From NCBI GenBank assembly GCA_928212115.1, contig CAKMRJ010003334.1, positions 101,032,736 to 101,096,735 of the forward strand: a DNA stretch of 64,000 bases, read 5' to 3'. The stretch is from Lactuca virosa. Taxonomy: Eukaryota > Streptophyta > Magnoliopsida > Asterales > Asteraceae. The position numbers were made by a program, and so were the translations under genes. Shown piece after piece: positions 44,834 to 55,716 of the stretch; the stretch's first letter is position 1, and each line of letters opens with the position of its first letter. The notes beneath the pieces were generated by a model. It was given only the letters and a program-made list of their open reading frames with translations, was not told where the DNA came from and ran no database searches.

Positions 44834-45271
44834 TGTAAGTCCCTAAATCGGTACGATGTATCAATCGAATTCACTTGATGGTGCGGAATCCCAATCAAGT
44901 GAATTAGACAAGACGAAATATAGAATAAGAACACAATGGTTAATCTTCAATGCACACTATTATTGAATAGTCGGGTACATAAGATTCTTGATTACACTTG
45001 GTTCTCTCTTGTTTCTCTCCAAATCACGTTCTAAGCTTATGGCAGCCCCCAAAACGTCCCACACGCTTTACAAGGCTCAAATGACACTATTTATACCTAG
45101 ACCTAATAACCAATCCTAAGCCCAAAACCCAAACAAAAGAACATTAAGCCCAACCAAAATCACATGTGATTTTGGTCCAAACAACACCAAATCCTGGTGT
45201 TTTCGGTCCTAAACTGAGAACTCTAATAGCTTATGAAAAGCAAAGTATAAACCACAATTTATGACCTAACA
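44834..45271 (-). repeat. E4 5' LTR
   Basis: 438 bp; on the - strand TGTTAGGTCATAAATTGTGG to GGGACTTACA. TATAAATA on the - strand at 45096-45089. Confidence 0.94.
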
Positions 45272-45337
45272 ACCATTCTCTGAGCATGGAACATTGAGGA
45301 GAGTGCCACATACATGGAAAAGAGGACCAGAGCATTA

Positions 45338-45620
45338 GGGAACGTTTGGTTGGCAGGAAACGAATGGAATTTAAGGGAAAAGGATTCAAATTCCCTTGAA
45401 TTCATTCGTTTGCTTGGGCTTAGAGCGGGGAAAAGGATTCCTAAATGAACTAAATTTTCCACCATACGGAGGAAAGCGGATTCCTTCCAAATTTGGATGG
45501 AAAATATTCCATTTCATCATGAAAAGTGGAAGATTACAAAAATACCCCCTGTATTTATCAGAAAACTCAACACCGCTACCACCACTCACCACCACCACCA
45601 CCGCCGCCACCACCACCACC
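45338..45620 (+). mobile_element. Tourist/PIF-like MITE fragment and (ACC)n
   Basis: TTA at 45335-45337 followed by GGGAACGTTTGGTTGGC, the look of a PIF/Harbinger-type terminal repeat with its 3-bp target. Internal inverted words follow (ACGAATGGAATTTAAGGG against CCCTTGAATTCATTCGT). The opposite terminus is not found; the piece ends in an (ACC)n run (45571-45620) at the E5 border. Confidence 0.4.
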
Positions 45621-46215
45621 TGTGGGAGCAAAGATCTACGCGGACAAGGTTTGAAAACTCAAACCTTGAATTAAATTAATATCAATGTATGCTAATCATA
45701 AGGATCTAGTCAAGTTTGGAAAACCAGTCTTGTCACGGAATTAAGAAGTTCAACAAAGTGCTCAAAGTGAATAAATAATAAGTATGAACATTGTAAGAGA
45801 TTTAAGCACAATAAGAATGTTAGAGAGAATGATTGACCGAATGATTCTTGATATTGATGAGAAAGGTGTATGTTGCACTCATGAGTACTTAACACAAAGG
45901 TTACAACTCCTTAAATAGACAAGGAGTGACTACAATAAAAATATGATAAAGTGCATGGACTAAAAGACATTTGATGATCAATAGACTGACACAACCGCTT
46001 CTGTTGATCTTGTCCCATGTACTATACTAACAAACAATAAGAATAGAACAAAATAGTACTTAGAACAATAAATGCAAATTACAGACTTAGAAACATTCTA
46101 TTTCTAAGATGCATCTCAGATATATCTTCTACTTCGGACTGATCTTCATTTCAGAACTCATCATCTCGGATCTCCTACACTTCGGATTACATGAGGTCAC
46201 TTTTCATGTCTAACA
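45621..46215 (-). repeat. E5 3' LTR
   Basis: 595 bp. On the - strand begins TGTTAGACATGAAAAGTGAC and ends GATCTTTGCTCCCACA. TATTTAA on the - strand at 45917-45911. The left flank is CCACC; the matching right flank is outside the window. Confidence 0.8.
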
Positions 46216-46225
46216 ATCCCCCCTA
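46216..46225 (-). other. E5 polypurine tract
   Basis: TAGGGGGGAT on the - strand directly before the LTR start TGTTAGAC. Confidence 0.85.
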
Positions 46226-46251
46226 AGTGACTATTGCAATCATGTAACTTA

Positions 46252-49200
46252 TCACTTCGCTTCATCAAACACAAAAAAGTAGGCACTTTGGAGCCATCTT
46301 TGGACTTCGATGTACCACTGGAGATGCTCAATAAATTTCTTGTTAATGTGCTCGGAAGAATCACTCTTGGCGGCATTTGTAATGAACTTTTGAAGAATCT
46401 TGTTAGGAATGAGATGTTTGTCAAGCACTCTGAAAAATTCCTTTCGATTGGTCTTATTCTTGAGGTAGAAATAACCAAGTTTTGGTTCTTCAATTGGTCC
46501 TTCAGTTAAGATCTGGGCTTCAAGAATTTTGATAGTGATCTTGGCCAAAAAGTTTTCCGTTCTGAAGAAATGAGCGAATTCCACATCCGATTGGAAAAAT
46601 TCAGCAATATAGTCCTTCAAAAAATCAGATAGCAGAGTTGTAGGCTCCGATGCTTGAATCATTTGTTTGACGATCTCAGAGGTGAGCAACTATGACAAGA
46701 ATGCCATTTGGATTCATTGAAGGAAAGTCTGCATCTGTGATTATGATGGTGGATTCCTTGTTCTGAGAAATGAAGTATCTGTACAGGAGATAGTGAAGGT
46801 CAAACTTTCTTTGGACTTTTCTACCATGACCAACTATCTTGGTAATTCGCTTCCGAGACCATACTTCTTTTTGTGGACGGGCGTTGGTAGACTAAAAGGT
46901 TCTCAATCTCTCACGCTCAGTTTGGATGATAGTTTGAGTATCATCAGTTGGATGCAGGGGTGCCAAATTGATATAGTAGCATACATGTGGAGAGATTGGT
47001 AAGTCCAGTTGATCATCATATTGAGTTGGAAGATCAAAATACATGAAGGGCACAAAATGTACATCATGAATAATCCCTTCTCGGAAGAGAGGAGAAATGC
47101 CCAACATCGGATTTGGATTTTCTTTGAGAGCTTGAATCCGAATGCTTTCTTCCAATGCTTGATGTAATTGTTCCTTTGACCAACCATTAGATTTTTTGAA
47201 TGACTTTACTGGGCTATCAGAACCAGGGGCTATACGTTTTCCTTTTTCTATGGATGGATCAACTTGAGATTAGATGGATGAGATGATTTGTTGACCAGAT
47301 TTGGTAATGAAAGCTCAGATGGAGGAGGAATCAGAGGCTCTTCAAGGATCACATCAAGTTTCTCGGTGGGAGAACCTTCATCTATTTAGGCAATCCTCAG
47401 AGCTAGAATTAGAGGAAGCATTAACTGAGTGGCTCGGAAGGCATCGATTGTTAGCTTGGTTTTGACCTTATCCATGTCTCGACTCATTTTGAAGGCTTCA
47501 AATAGAGATGATGGCTAAGAAACTGAGGACCATTTCATCTTTTCTGCTTCCAAAAGGACTTTGAAGGGTGGTTCCGTTAATCAACATGTTCTTCATCAAA
47601 GGTTTCTACTTCCACGATTTCTTCATCGGTAGATTCATCTTAAAGCGCGTAGTCCGAGATCGGTTTCCATTTCACTTGTAATTCTTCTCCCCCTCTTGCA
47701 TGGGACGACCCAGCCTTCGATGCAAGCACCGAATCAGACTTCAACTCGTTTAAACATTCAAACACCCTTTGAAAGCTCATGTTGATTTGCTTAGAAAGCA
47801 AATCATAAGCCTCGACAGTTGGAGCTTGAGCTTTGAGATAAGTGAAGGTTTCATCCAGAATAATGAGCATTTCATCGAATTTGTGTTTCGGAACATCAAC
47901 AATATGGTGAGTTGAACAGACGAGTTTGATGAGCACCTCTTGCATGACTGTATTCATGGCATATTTTTGACGATTTTCTTTTTCCATCCTTTGAATCTGC
48001 TTCTCATGATGAACATGAGTCTGCTTGATAAGTTCATTGGTAGAAGAGATCAAATCATCATGGGTCTTGAGCATTATGTTGATGGTGGAGAGGTGATGAT
48101 CTAGATTTCCTTGTAATGTTTCTGGGCTTCTTCTAGAGTGCGCTTTAGGCGAAGAGAAATAATATGGTCTAACTGATTGGCTCAGTCAAGTTCCGAGGGA
48201 GCATCAACTTTGATCTCGGAAAGAGACTTGAGGACAAGCTCAAGTTTTAAATCAGGACTTGCGACCTGTATAATCGAAACGTTGTCTCGGATTTCCAACA
48301 AGGCAAACAGATCCGCAATATTTTCATCGTAGGATCCCATATCCGAGGTGGAACTCTCAGACTTCTTGTCATCAACATCTTCATCGTAATTTGATTCTTT
48401 AGGCTTGGAATCATCAGTTGGATCACCTTGCGTTTGATTGGATTGGTCACCTTCCAAGGTAGCTTCTGGATGAGGAGAGGATAGCTTGTTTCCTTCAGGA
48501 TTTTCTTCTTCTTATTTAGATTCCTCGGAGGACAAGGAGAGACCAAAATCAAAACATGGTTTTGAGGAAAAAGGTTTTTGTAGCAGATTGAAGGCAGTGG
48601 GAACCAGAATGACACTAACAACGGTGTTATCATCTTCAAACATAATCTCATTAAAGAGATCATCTTCGACATCAAGCTTGGGAATTTATGCACTGGTAAA
48701 CGTTAGAGAATCATCCGAAGCATTGTGGAATCGGAAACATCTCCTTTAGCAAAAACTTCATTCCGAGGAGGATCATCCACTATGTTGTCATGAGTGGGAA
48801 CATCTGCACTCGGAGTCTTCTTCAAAGAGTGGATAAATGGTTGAAGCTCTTGATCTGTCTCTTCGTTCGATGGAAACATGAATGTAAGGCGACTTCAGAC
48901 AGCTCGTTGACGCTTGGAAATCAACATACATTCAACTTGTTCTTTAGTGAGCTCCAGATGCCGTGTATGAGCCCTGTCAACAAAATCTGACTAATCCTTC
49001 TCAAAAATACCCGATCGTCCTTTACCTGAACCATGTATCTGACCGGTTGTGGCTTTCGAAACAGGAGGGACTGCTCCGTCGTAAGGCTTGGAATTAGTGA
49101 CAGGGGTCACTGATTATGCTTGTGTTAAAGACAAATGGATGTTTAAATTGACTCGTGGGAGTATCCTAGGGGGCTCCAAGGGACTTTTTTCAATACCAAC

Positions 49201-49683
49201 ACCATTTTTTTGAGAAGATGGGGGTAGATTATAAGCATAATCCCCATGTGTGGGTGCATGTGATTTTGAAACTCCGAAGGGTACTTCAGAAGAGTGGCTA
49301 GGTGGGGTAGGCTGAGACCCAAAGTTAATTCGAATGCTGATTTGTGAATCCTTTTGAGAGGATTCACCAGCTTTGGTTCTATTTTTGGCTTTGACTTTAG
49401 AAGGGGATGCCTTCCGATTGGAAATCTATTTGATGCATCCTCTAGATGTGGTTGTTTTGTTCTCATTCGAGGTTATTTTAAACGATATCGGGGCAGGTTG
49501 TGTTGGGTCAAACACAACCTAGATCTCAAGATGTTGTTTGAGATGTGGTGAGTCAGATGGAACAGTGGCCAACATTTGTTCAGGTAATCTTCTAATAGGT
49601 CCGAAAGCAATTTGACTAGGCAACCTATAATTTTTGATAGTCTTGAAAGAATAATATACCTCTCGGATGTCTGAATTGAGTGG
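46252..49683 (-). pseudogene. E5 accessory gene, middle and C-terminal parts
   Basis: Continuation of the gene at 54870-55586 across E6. From high to low coordinates: a Pro/Ser-rich stretch (49470-49000), acidic and charged segments (48460-48180; TQGDPTDDSKPKESNYDEDV), a coiled-coil/helical stretch (48074-47640; HEKQIQRMEKENRQKYAMNT) and a C-terminal domain in pieces (47187-46252). The last piece, with FFRVLDKHLIPNKILQKFI and LQWYIEVQRWL, aligns by eye to LFALIDKHLFSTACLEHIL and LRWYILFRQ at the end of the E2 gene. Many stops and frame changes. Confidence 0.65.
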
Positions 49684-50110
49684 TGTAAGTCCCAAATCTG
49701 TTTGTGTATCAATCAGATCCGTTTGATGGTGCGGAGTCCCAATCAAACGGATGATGTCAAATAAAAAAGAAGAGAAGAAGAAGAACAACAAGTGAATCTA
49801 TGATGTATTCAATGAATAGAATGATGCTCCATACACATAGTACACACACACACTAGTTCTTCCCTCTCTATCACACCTTGGATTTCACACACTTAAGCTC
49901 CTCTCGACCGTACACTCATCTAACATGCACTCCTCACCTTATATATATGAGACATGGGTCGTGAACAGGTTCACGACCGTAAACCTGTTCACGGCCGTAA
50001 ACACAACCGTAAACATATATACAGCCGTAAACACCAAGCTGTTTACGGTCCTAGACATAAAAATACATTTTCCTAGAAAAGTAAAGTAAAAATCATATTT
50101 TGACCCAACA
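49684..50110 (-). repeat. E6 3' LTR
   Basis: TGTAAGTCCC...GACCCAACA on the + strand. Contains repeated CCGTAAAC words (49960-50070) and TATATATAAGG on the - strand near 49948. Confidence 0.95.
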
Positions 50111-50123
50111 ATCTCCCCCTTGG
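50111..50123 (-). other. E6 polypurine tract
   Basis: CCAAGGGGGAGAT on the - strand immediately before the LTR start TGTTGGGTC. A second copy of ACCCAACAATCTCCCCCT follows at 50146-50163, possibly a small duplication of the LTR/PPT junction. Confidence 0.85.
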
Positions 50124-50163
50124 TTTATAGCTTTCTTTTCTATTTGACCCAACAATCTCCCCC

Positions 50164-52189
50164 TAAAAAAGTAGCTGTCCTTTCTTGTTAATCTTCATTT
50201 GGAGCTTGGCTTCAGCGTTTATCTTCGATTTCTTCACAGCTTCAAGATGAACTTGATGAATCTTCAATGAATGACTTCATCTTGAGCAGTTGGGACTTTC
50301 TTTAGAATTTGACATTGAACGGACATTGGGTGAGGAGGCTTCTTGTAGAGATTCTTGAAAAATGGAGCTTTCAGCTTCAGAATCGTCAGAGAGAATATCA
50401 GAGAGAACTAATCTTCTGGATCACTTCAGCAGGTTCATAGATAGCAGCAGACTGATTGAGGAGGATTCAATGCAATCCGTCACATAATATTACATTGCAG
50501 CTTCACCTTGCTTCTGGGGTTGAAAGATTGCTCCTTCGAATGAGAATTATTCGATGATCACGGATGAAGCTTTGACTCAGAAATCTCGATACAGTTTCCA
50601 TGAGTCTCATCTACATCTGAATTCACTTTTCAAGACAAAACAAAACTAAAAGATAAAAACAAAACTAAAAACAAAGTTAGCACACAATATTTTTGGATTT
50701 TTGATTTTTCTGAACAAGAAATAAAACAGAAATAACACTAATTTTGGATTTTAATTTTCTGATTTTTGTTTGATTTTTGAATTTTTTTTAATTCTCCCCC
50801 AAAATTTGTGCATAGGGGAAAACTATGAACAAATTTAACAAAAACAAAAATATTTGGGATCAAAGTTGTGAGACAGTCTTAACTTTGTTTTTCAGTACCT
50901 TCACCTTCATGAATAAATCTGGTCAATTGCCGGTATTGTGGTCCACTTAAACACGAAGAATATTTACAAACTTTTCTAAATAAACCATTTAGCTGACGAC
51001 GACCACGGGTATTGTTGTCCACTTAAATTAAGCAGCGAGATCTACAGACAACCTCTAAATGGTTCAATTTTAGTTGCACTAGAACGTGTTCCCCACTTCC
51101 CGATATACCCTGGTTATCAAGAACTTCCAAAGAACTCCTTACTTTAGGTGAGTAAACAATTATTAAGGAAGAAGACAGATTTAGAGATAGGTGCATATGT
51201 TGTGTCCGAGGTCGGATCTCTTTCAATCACGCAGAGGGGACAACATATGACTAACAGAGATAGAGGGTTATAGAGATAATAGGGTGCATATGCTGTGTCC
51301 CAGGTCGGATCTTCCGATCACTTAGAGGGGACAACATATGGCTAACAGATAGGAAGAATTGCATAGATAAGGAGATGCGTAGAAATAGAGTTGCATATGT
51401 TGCATTCCAGGTCGGATCTCTTCCAATCACGCAAAGGAAGCAACATATGGCTAACAGATAGGAAGAATTGCACAGATAAAGAAGATGCATAGAAATAGAG
51501 TTGCATATGTTACAGTCCAGGTCGGATATATGCCAATCACGTAGAGGAGGCAACATATGACTGGCAGATAGAAAGCAAGAAAATAATTTCCTACAGACCA
51601 TCAGAACCCCCCAGTCGCCCTATCAGATCCAGATTTAAGGACATAAGTCCGTACATTAAGGAAAAGTCGAATCACTGTTCTAGATGCGTATTAATTTAGT
51701 GTATCCCGTAGGTTCCCGTGTTTATATCACTGCTCAATCTACTCGAGCATCGTATGGTCAGTCCAAATAATCCTATCTAAATCCACACTGTCAAATCCTT
51801 CGTGCCTACCAATACATTGAACACAGAGCCTAGACAGTTCATATTCAGTACGTTACACTGGTTTAGACTGCATGTTATCACTTTATCTTGATATCACTTC
51901 CCAATAATACCTACTAACAAAAAACTATAAGAAAATAAAAAAAAATTGTCTTCAAAACGAATCAGTATAAGATGAAATTCAGGAGTATCGAGAAGAAAAA
52001 CTCAAACCGTAAGTCACCGATTGAATTTTCATCCAGAAGGTCTAAGAACAACATGCATAATCTCAGAACAGATCCGAAAATTCTTCACATCGTTAAGCAC
52101 AAAACCCCATGAGTGATCCCTTCCTTTCTTCCTTTCCCGCAAAGGACACATACTCTCAAACCAAGTTCTGAGTGTTGCACAGTTGAGAG
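50164..52189 (-). other. E6 non-coding half
   Basis: No usable frame. Alignable by eye with E4 39647-42339, including the hairpin units and the following TCAGAACCCCC...CAGTC...CCCTATCAG block (51600; in E4 41590). Confidence 0.75.
51194..51559 (-). repeat. E6 hairpin array, four units
   Basis: Units at 51194-51249, 51287-51340, 51394-51449 and 51514-51559. Outer arms are CATATGTTG/CAACATATG in three; in unit 3 the neighbouring pair is TTGC with GCAA where unit 1 has TTGT with ACAA. The inner AGGTCGGATC...CAATCACGCAGAGG segment is kept in most units. Unit 2 has one arm mismatch and unit 4 has two. Confidence 0.85.
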
Positions 52190-53610
52190 ATGTCCCTTAT
52201 CATGTGCCTGGAACAACCACTATCAACAAACCGAAGTCTGATGATATGCCTCCATAGCTGCTCCGACACAGAGCGGGATCAGTTGGTCTTTGGAACCCAG
52301 TCCATTTTGAAACTGGGTCGACCTTTGTCATCAGTGCAAGGTACTCTCTCCTATGACATATCCTGCTTATCACAAACAGAAGATGTAGAAATGTTAGAAT
52401 CATTAGAAGATTTGGGAGATTGAACCTTTGGTATCCATTTGTAGTTGGGTTTGACCCATTTCTTGTTCGATCCGATGGGTGCCTTGGCACTTGATTTTGA
52501 ACTTGAAGTCGGCCGTTTAGATGACTTTGACCTAGCCGGTCTCGGTTTCGTTGGAGCATCTCTTGGATTGGACTTCTTGGATGACATTCCCTTCTTGTTC
52601 TTGGGAGTTGGATTCTTTGCCTTGGGAGTTGAATTCTTGTCCTTCTTGGCATTCCAGTTATCATTGTTTGAACGTGGCCTTGAAGGGTTTCTTTTGAAGT
52701 ATCTCCCTCTTGGTCCGTTTTGCTAGCCTTGTGTGTAGTAGGGAACGTATGCGCGATTTGGACAATTTCTGGCAATGTGTCCAGGTGTTCCACAGTGAAA
52801 GCAAGTCTTTTTCTTCACTGGGTAGTTGTTTCTTCCTACCCCTGGTGGCGTGCCCTTGCCTTGTTTCTGGTTGTTCCCACATGTGCAAGTACAGGAGTCA
52901 GATTGTGTGACAGGTGTAGATGGAGTGGATGTGCTTGTGTCAGATACATCATCACTCTTAATAGAATCATCATAAATCAACACATCAGATTTAGAATTTG
53001 AAACACAATCATCATTATTTTCAGACACTTTCTCTCCAGCCTCTTGCTTTCCTTGACTTAAAGACGGATCTGCATCGGAAGTAGAAACGTTAGTATCTAT
53101 TTTCCTAGCACTGCTTTCTGGCACCTGTGGAGCTAGTTTACCATAAACCATAAATGGTTCTCGGTCTATCTCCTCCTGAGTCAATGGAGTAGCAGTATAA
53201 TTGTGATTGAGTGGGGGATGGACACTCTCATAGCCTATTCCCACTTTCTTCTGGTGCTTCCATTTCATTTGATGTTCAATTATTGCTGCAACTCTTTCAC
53301 TTGACCCATCGAATTTCTTAAAGTTGAAATCAGCATTTGCAAAACGAATCTTCAATGTGACAAGTTCAGCAGTTGCAACAGCAAGTTCCTTTTCAAGACA
53401 TTTAAAATCAACGCACTTATCACTGTATTCTGCCTGTAGCTTCCTGAAGTCCTTAGTCTTGGCCTCTAGTTGTTCTTTTAAAGGTTTCTGGCCTTTCCGA
53501 AGTTGGTACCCTTCGTATTTTAGTTCCTCGTTCTCTCTACGTAGTAATTCGTAATGCACACGTAAATTCTCCAAGGAAATTTCATTGACATTGATTTTTG
53601 AAGAACTCAT
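52190..53610 (-). pseudogene. gag: E6 partial gag (coiled coil, zinc knuckle) and start of protease
   Basis: Start ATG 53610 (MSSSKINVNEIS). The first 295 codons (to 52723) are open: coiled coil (RRENEELKYEGYQLRKGQKP, LAVATAELVTLKIRFANAD), acidic/Ser-rich linker, Cys-rich CTCTCGNN, and zinc knuckle CFHCGTPGHIARNCPNRAYV. After one stop, a basic Lys/Ser/Pro-rich segment (52587-52351) with NYKWIPK follows, then a protease DSGCS word (acaaccactatc at 52213-52224 on the + strand). No integrase or RT. Longer uninterrupted than in E4, so E6 is the better representative. Confidence 0.85.
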
Positions 53611-53636
53611 TGTTTACCAAAAATGCTCTTTAACTT

Positions 53637-53845
53637 GAAAACTCAAAAGTCAACCTTAAAAGTCAAATTTTAAAAAGGCAAACTTAAAAATCAAACTTGA
53701 AAAGTCAAACTTAAAAGTCAAACCGAAAAGCTAAATTTGAAAATTTGAAAGTTAAACGAGAAAGTCAAAGATTAAAGTCAAAGGTCAAACTTTAAAGTCA
53801 AAGTCAAAATTTTAGGTCAAAAGTCAAAAATAAAAGTCAAAAATT
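53637..53845 (-). repeat. GTCAAA-rich leader (TTGAC array on the - strand)
   Basis: About a dozen GTCAA words in 200 bp, mostly AAAGTCAAA(C) at irregular 7-13-bp spacing, between PBS and gag. On the element strand these are TTGAC, the W-box core. Confidence 0.7.
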
Positions 53846-53983
53846 AAAAACTAAAATTTTTGGTTGAAAAATGGATTTTAAAATTAAAAGAAATTGATTT
53901 TTGGGGTGAAAATGACAATATTGCGAAAATAGGATCGAGACAGGGACGCCTTATGAATTAAATCTGGAAAGCGCATAGCATCT

Positions 53984-54068
53984 AGCAAGCTAGATCAGTT
54001 GGAAAGGCTCCTGGTTGAGTAGGGTGGAGACCCGGGTTCGATCCCCCACCCCGAAATCCCTTTTTTTT
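53984..54068 (+). tRNA. tRNA-like sequence with Pol III A and B boxes (pseudogene or SINE head)
   Basis: TAGATCAGTTGG (53991-54002) matches the A-box type TAGCTCAGTTGG at 11 of 12; GGTTCGATCC (54035-54044) is a perfect B box 32 nt later; a T8 run (54061-54068) could terminate Pol III. The T arm pairs in only three positions and no acceptor stem is visible, so a functional tRNA is unlikely. It lies in the E6 leader on the strand opposite to the element. Confidence 0.5.
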
Positions 54069-54420
54069 ATAGAAGCACCTCCTGCGAGGACTCCTGCTGG
54101 CCGAGAACGAAGCGAGAACCGCTGCTGAGCCGTAAACTCCGAAGCGAGGCTGGCCGCAAATTGCCTAGCCGTAAACCAAGGACCGTAAACTCCCTTCGGG
54201 CCGTGAACCCTTCAAAGGCCGAGAACGCTTCAAAGGCCGTAAACACTGCTTCAGATGCGAAGAAAAACGACGTTTTTCACCCTTTTTGCTCCAAAACTCG
54301 TTTTTATGAAAAACGCGAAGAACAAACCCCCTTATTTTGCCAAGATCTATCCAAAAACGCATAAATCCTTCAAAAATAAGATCAAATACGCTCCAGATCT
54401 GAAAAAATTGATTGATACAA

Positions 54421-54438
54421 TCCAAGCTCTTATACCAA
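54421..54438 (-). other. E6 primer-binding site, degenerate
   Basis: On the - strand TTGGTATAAGAGCTTGG, one change from the TGGTATCAGAGC initiator-Met type, next to the 5' LTR. Confidence 0.8.
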
Positions 54439-54439
54439 C

Positions 54440-54864
54440 TGTAAGTCCCAAATCTGCTTGTGTATCAATCAGATCCGTTTGATGGTGCAGAATCCCAATC
54501 AAACGGATGATGTCAGATAAAAAAGAAGAGAAGTAGAAGAAGAACAAGTGAATCTATGATGTATTCAATGAATAGAATGATGTTCCATACACATAGTACA
54601 CACACTAGTTCTTCTCTCTCTATCACACCTTGGATTTCACACACTTAAGCTCCTCTCGACCGTACACTCATCTAACATGCACTCCTCACCTTATATATAT
54701 ATGAGACATGGGCCGTGAACAGGTTCATGGCCGTAAACCTGTTCACGGCCGTAAACACAACCGTAAACACATATACAGCCGTAAACACCAAGCTGTTTAC
54801 GGTCCTAGACATAAAAGTACATTTTCCTAGAAAAGTAAAGTATAAACCATATTTTGACCCAACA
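54440..54864 (-). repeat. E6 5' LTR
   Basis: 425 bp, close to the left copy. Same CCGTAAAC words (54715-54805) and TATA run. Confidence 0.95.
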
Positions 54865-54869
54865 AGTGG

Positions 54870-55586
54870 AATGGATTCAAGTCTCTTGGAGTAGAGTTGT
54901 TTCAGATTTAGAGCCTAGAATCTCGGACTTGGGATCTTGTTCGGTTTCCTCTAGATAGAAAACTTCCTAAAATCTTGCCACAACACTTCCAATAGATCAA
55001 CGACGTTGGCTTTTTCGGTGAAGATGTTGTACACCACATAAAGCCAATATTTGCTTATGGTGTCTGTACCACCATGTTTGAAAGATAAACCTCTAAGAAT
55101 GAGGTGCATCAAGATAGTCCAAAGGCCAGGAACTACTGATTTCTTGAACTCCTTGGCATTGAACTTGCCATTGTAACCGATTTGGGTAAAAAATGATTGA
55201 AATTCTTCAGATGATGATTCATGCACTCGAAAACCTTTAGGGTTTTCTGTAATTCCAATTGCTTTGAGAAAGGTGGCCTTGTGAACCGGTACAATCCTGT
55301 CGTTAGTCATCTTTACTTCAAGAAAACCATTTTTGATCTTCACTCTTTCGAAGGATTTGTGAAGAAGTCTGAGAGGGAAATTAGGGTTATGGATTTTGGT
55401 GAGAGGAACAACGATGGGGTGGCGGGAGATAAACTCGATCATGATTCTCATAGACTCATCATAATCCATCGGTTCAAGAGAGAACAACTGGTATGTTTCT
55501 ATCAGAATGATCTTAGTGGAGGAAGATGAAGCAGACCCTTTCGATGATTTGTTCTTTGTTGTTGGTTTTGAAGATGTAGATGCCAT
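54870..55586 (-). pseudogene. E5 accessory gene, N-terminal part
   Basis: Starts ATG 55586 with MASTSSKPTTKNKSSKGSAS, a basic Ser/Lys-rich head without signal peptide. Then a domain with EPMDYDESMRIMIEFISRHP, HKATFLKAIGI, FFTQIGYNGKFNAKEFKKS, VPGLWTILMHLILRGLSFK and YWLYVVYNIF, ending at 54951. It aligns by eye along its length with the N-terminal domain of the E2 gene (NPFVYDSYMLHVVECLKYSP, SKARFCLLLHLAV, FTMFYDMGYTELLTTVTKFK, LPPQWNRLFTLLSKGLSERV). The gene is cut by E6 at 54865 and goes on at 49683. Confidence 0.75.
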
Positions 55587-55708
55587 TTCAGATGTTTGGA
55601 AGCCATTGCAGGTGATTTGGAAAAGCTTTGAGGAACAGAGTATAGAAGAAAAGATCTAATATGAAGATAACCAAAATGAAAAGTGGGAAAAGTTAGGATT
55701 CAAAATCC

Positions 55709-55716
55709 TTATATAG
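55709..55716 (-). promoter_or_regulatory. TATA box of the E5 accessory gene
   Basis: TATATAAG on the - strand, 130 bp upstream of ATG 55586, counterpart of the TATA before the E2 gene. Confidence 0.55.

Larger units (their letters stand above)
34890..45271 (-). mobile_element. E4: non-autonomous copia-type element (partial gag only), - strand
   Basis: LTRs of 438 bp: 5' LTR 44834-45271; 3' LTR 34890-35321 plus 39631-39636, split by a solo LTR. Flanks GCCAT (34885-34889) and ACCAT (45272-45276) form an aged TSD. PBS at 44816-44831 and PPT at 39637-39646 fit the - orientation. The only coding part is a coiled-coil/zinc-knuckle gag segment with the start of protease; integrase, RT and RNase H are absent. 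The other half is non-coding with hairpin units. E6 has the same plan. Confidence 0.9.
49684..54864 (-). mobile_element. E6: non-autonomous copia-type element (partial gag only), nested in E5
   Basis: LTRs 49684-50110 (427 bp) and 54440-54864 (425 bp), perfect TSD AGTGG at 49679-49683 and 54865-54869, PPT after 50110 and a degenerate PBS before 54440. The coding part is limited to the same coiled-coil/zinc-knuckle segment as in E4, ending in a protease active-site word. The remaining interior is non-coding with four hairpin units. LTR and interior are recognisably related to E4. Confidence 0.93.

Noticed and set aside
53984..54068. Functional tRNA gene
   Set aside because: A and B boxes are good, but the T arm pairs poorly and no acceptor stem exists; kept only as a tRNA-like sequence.
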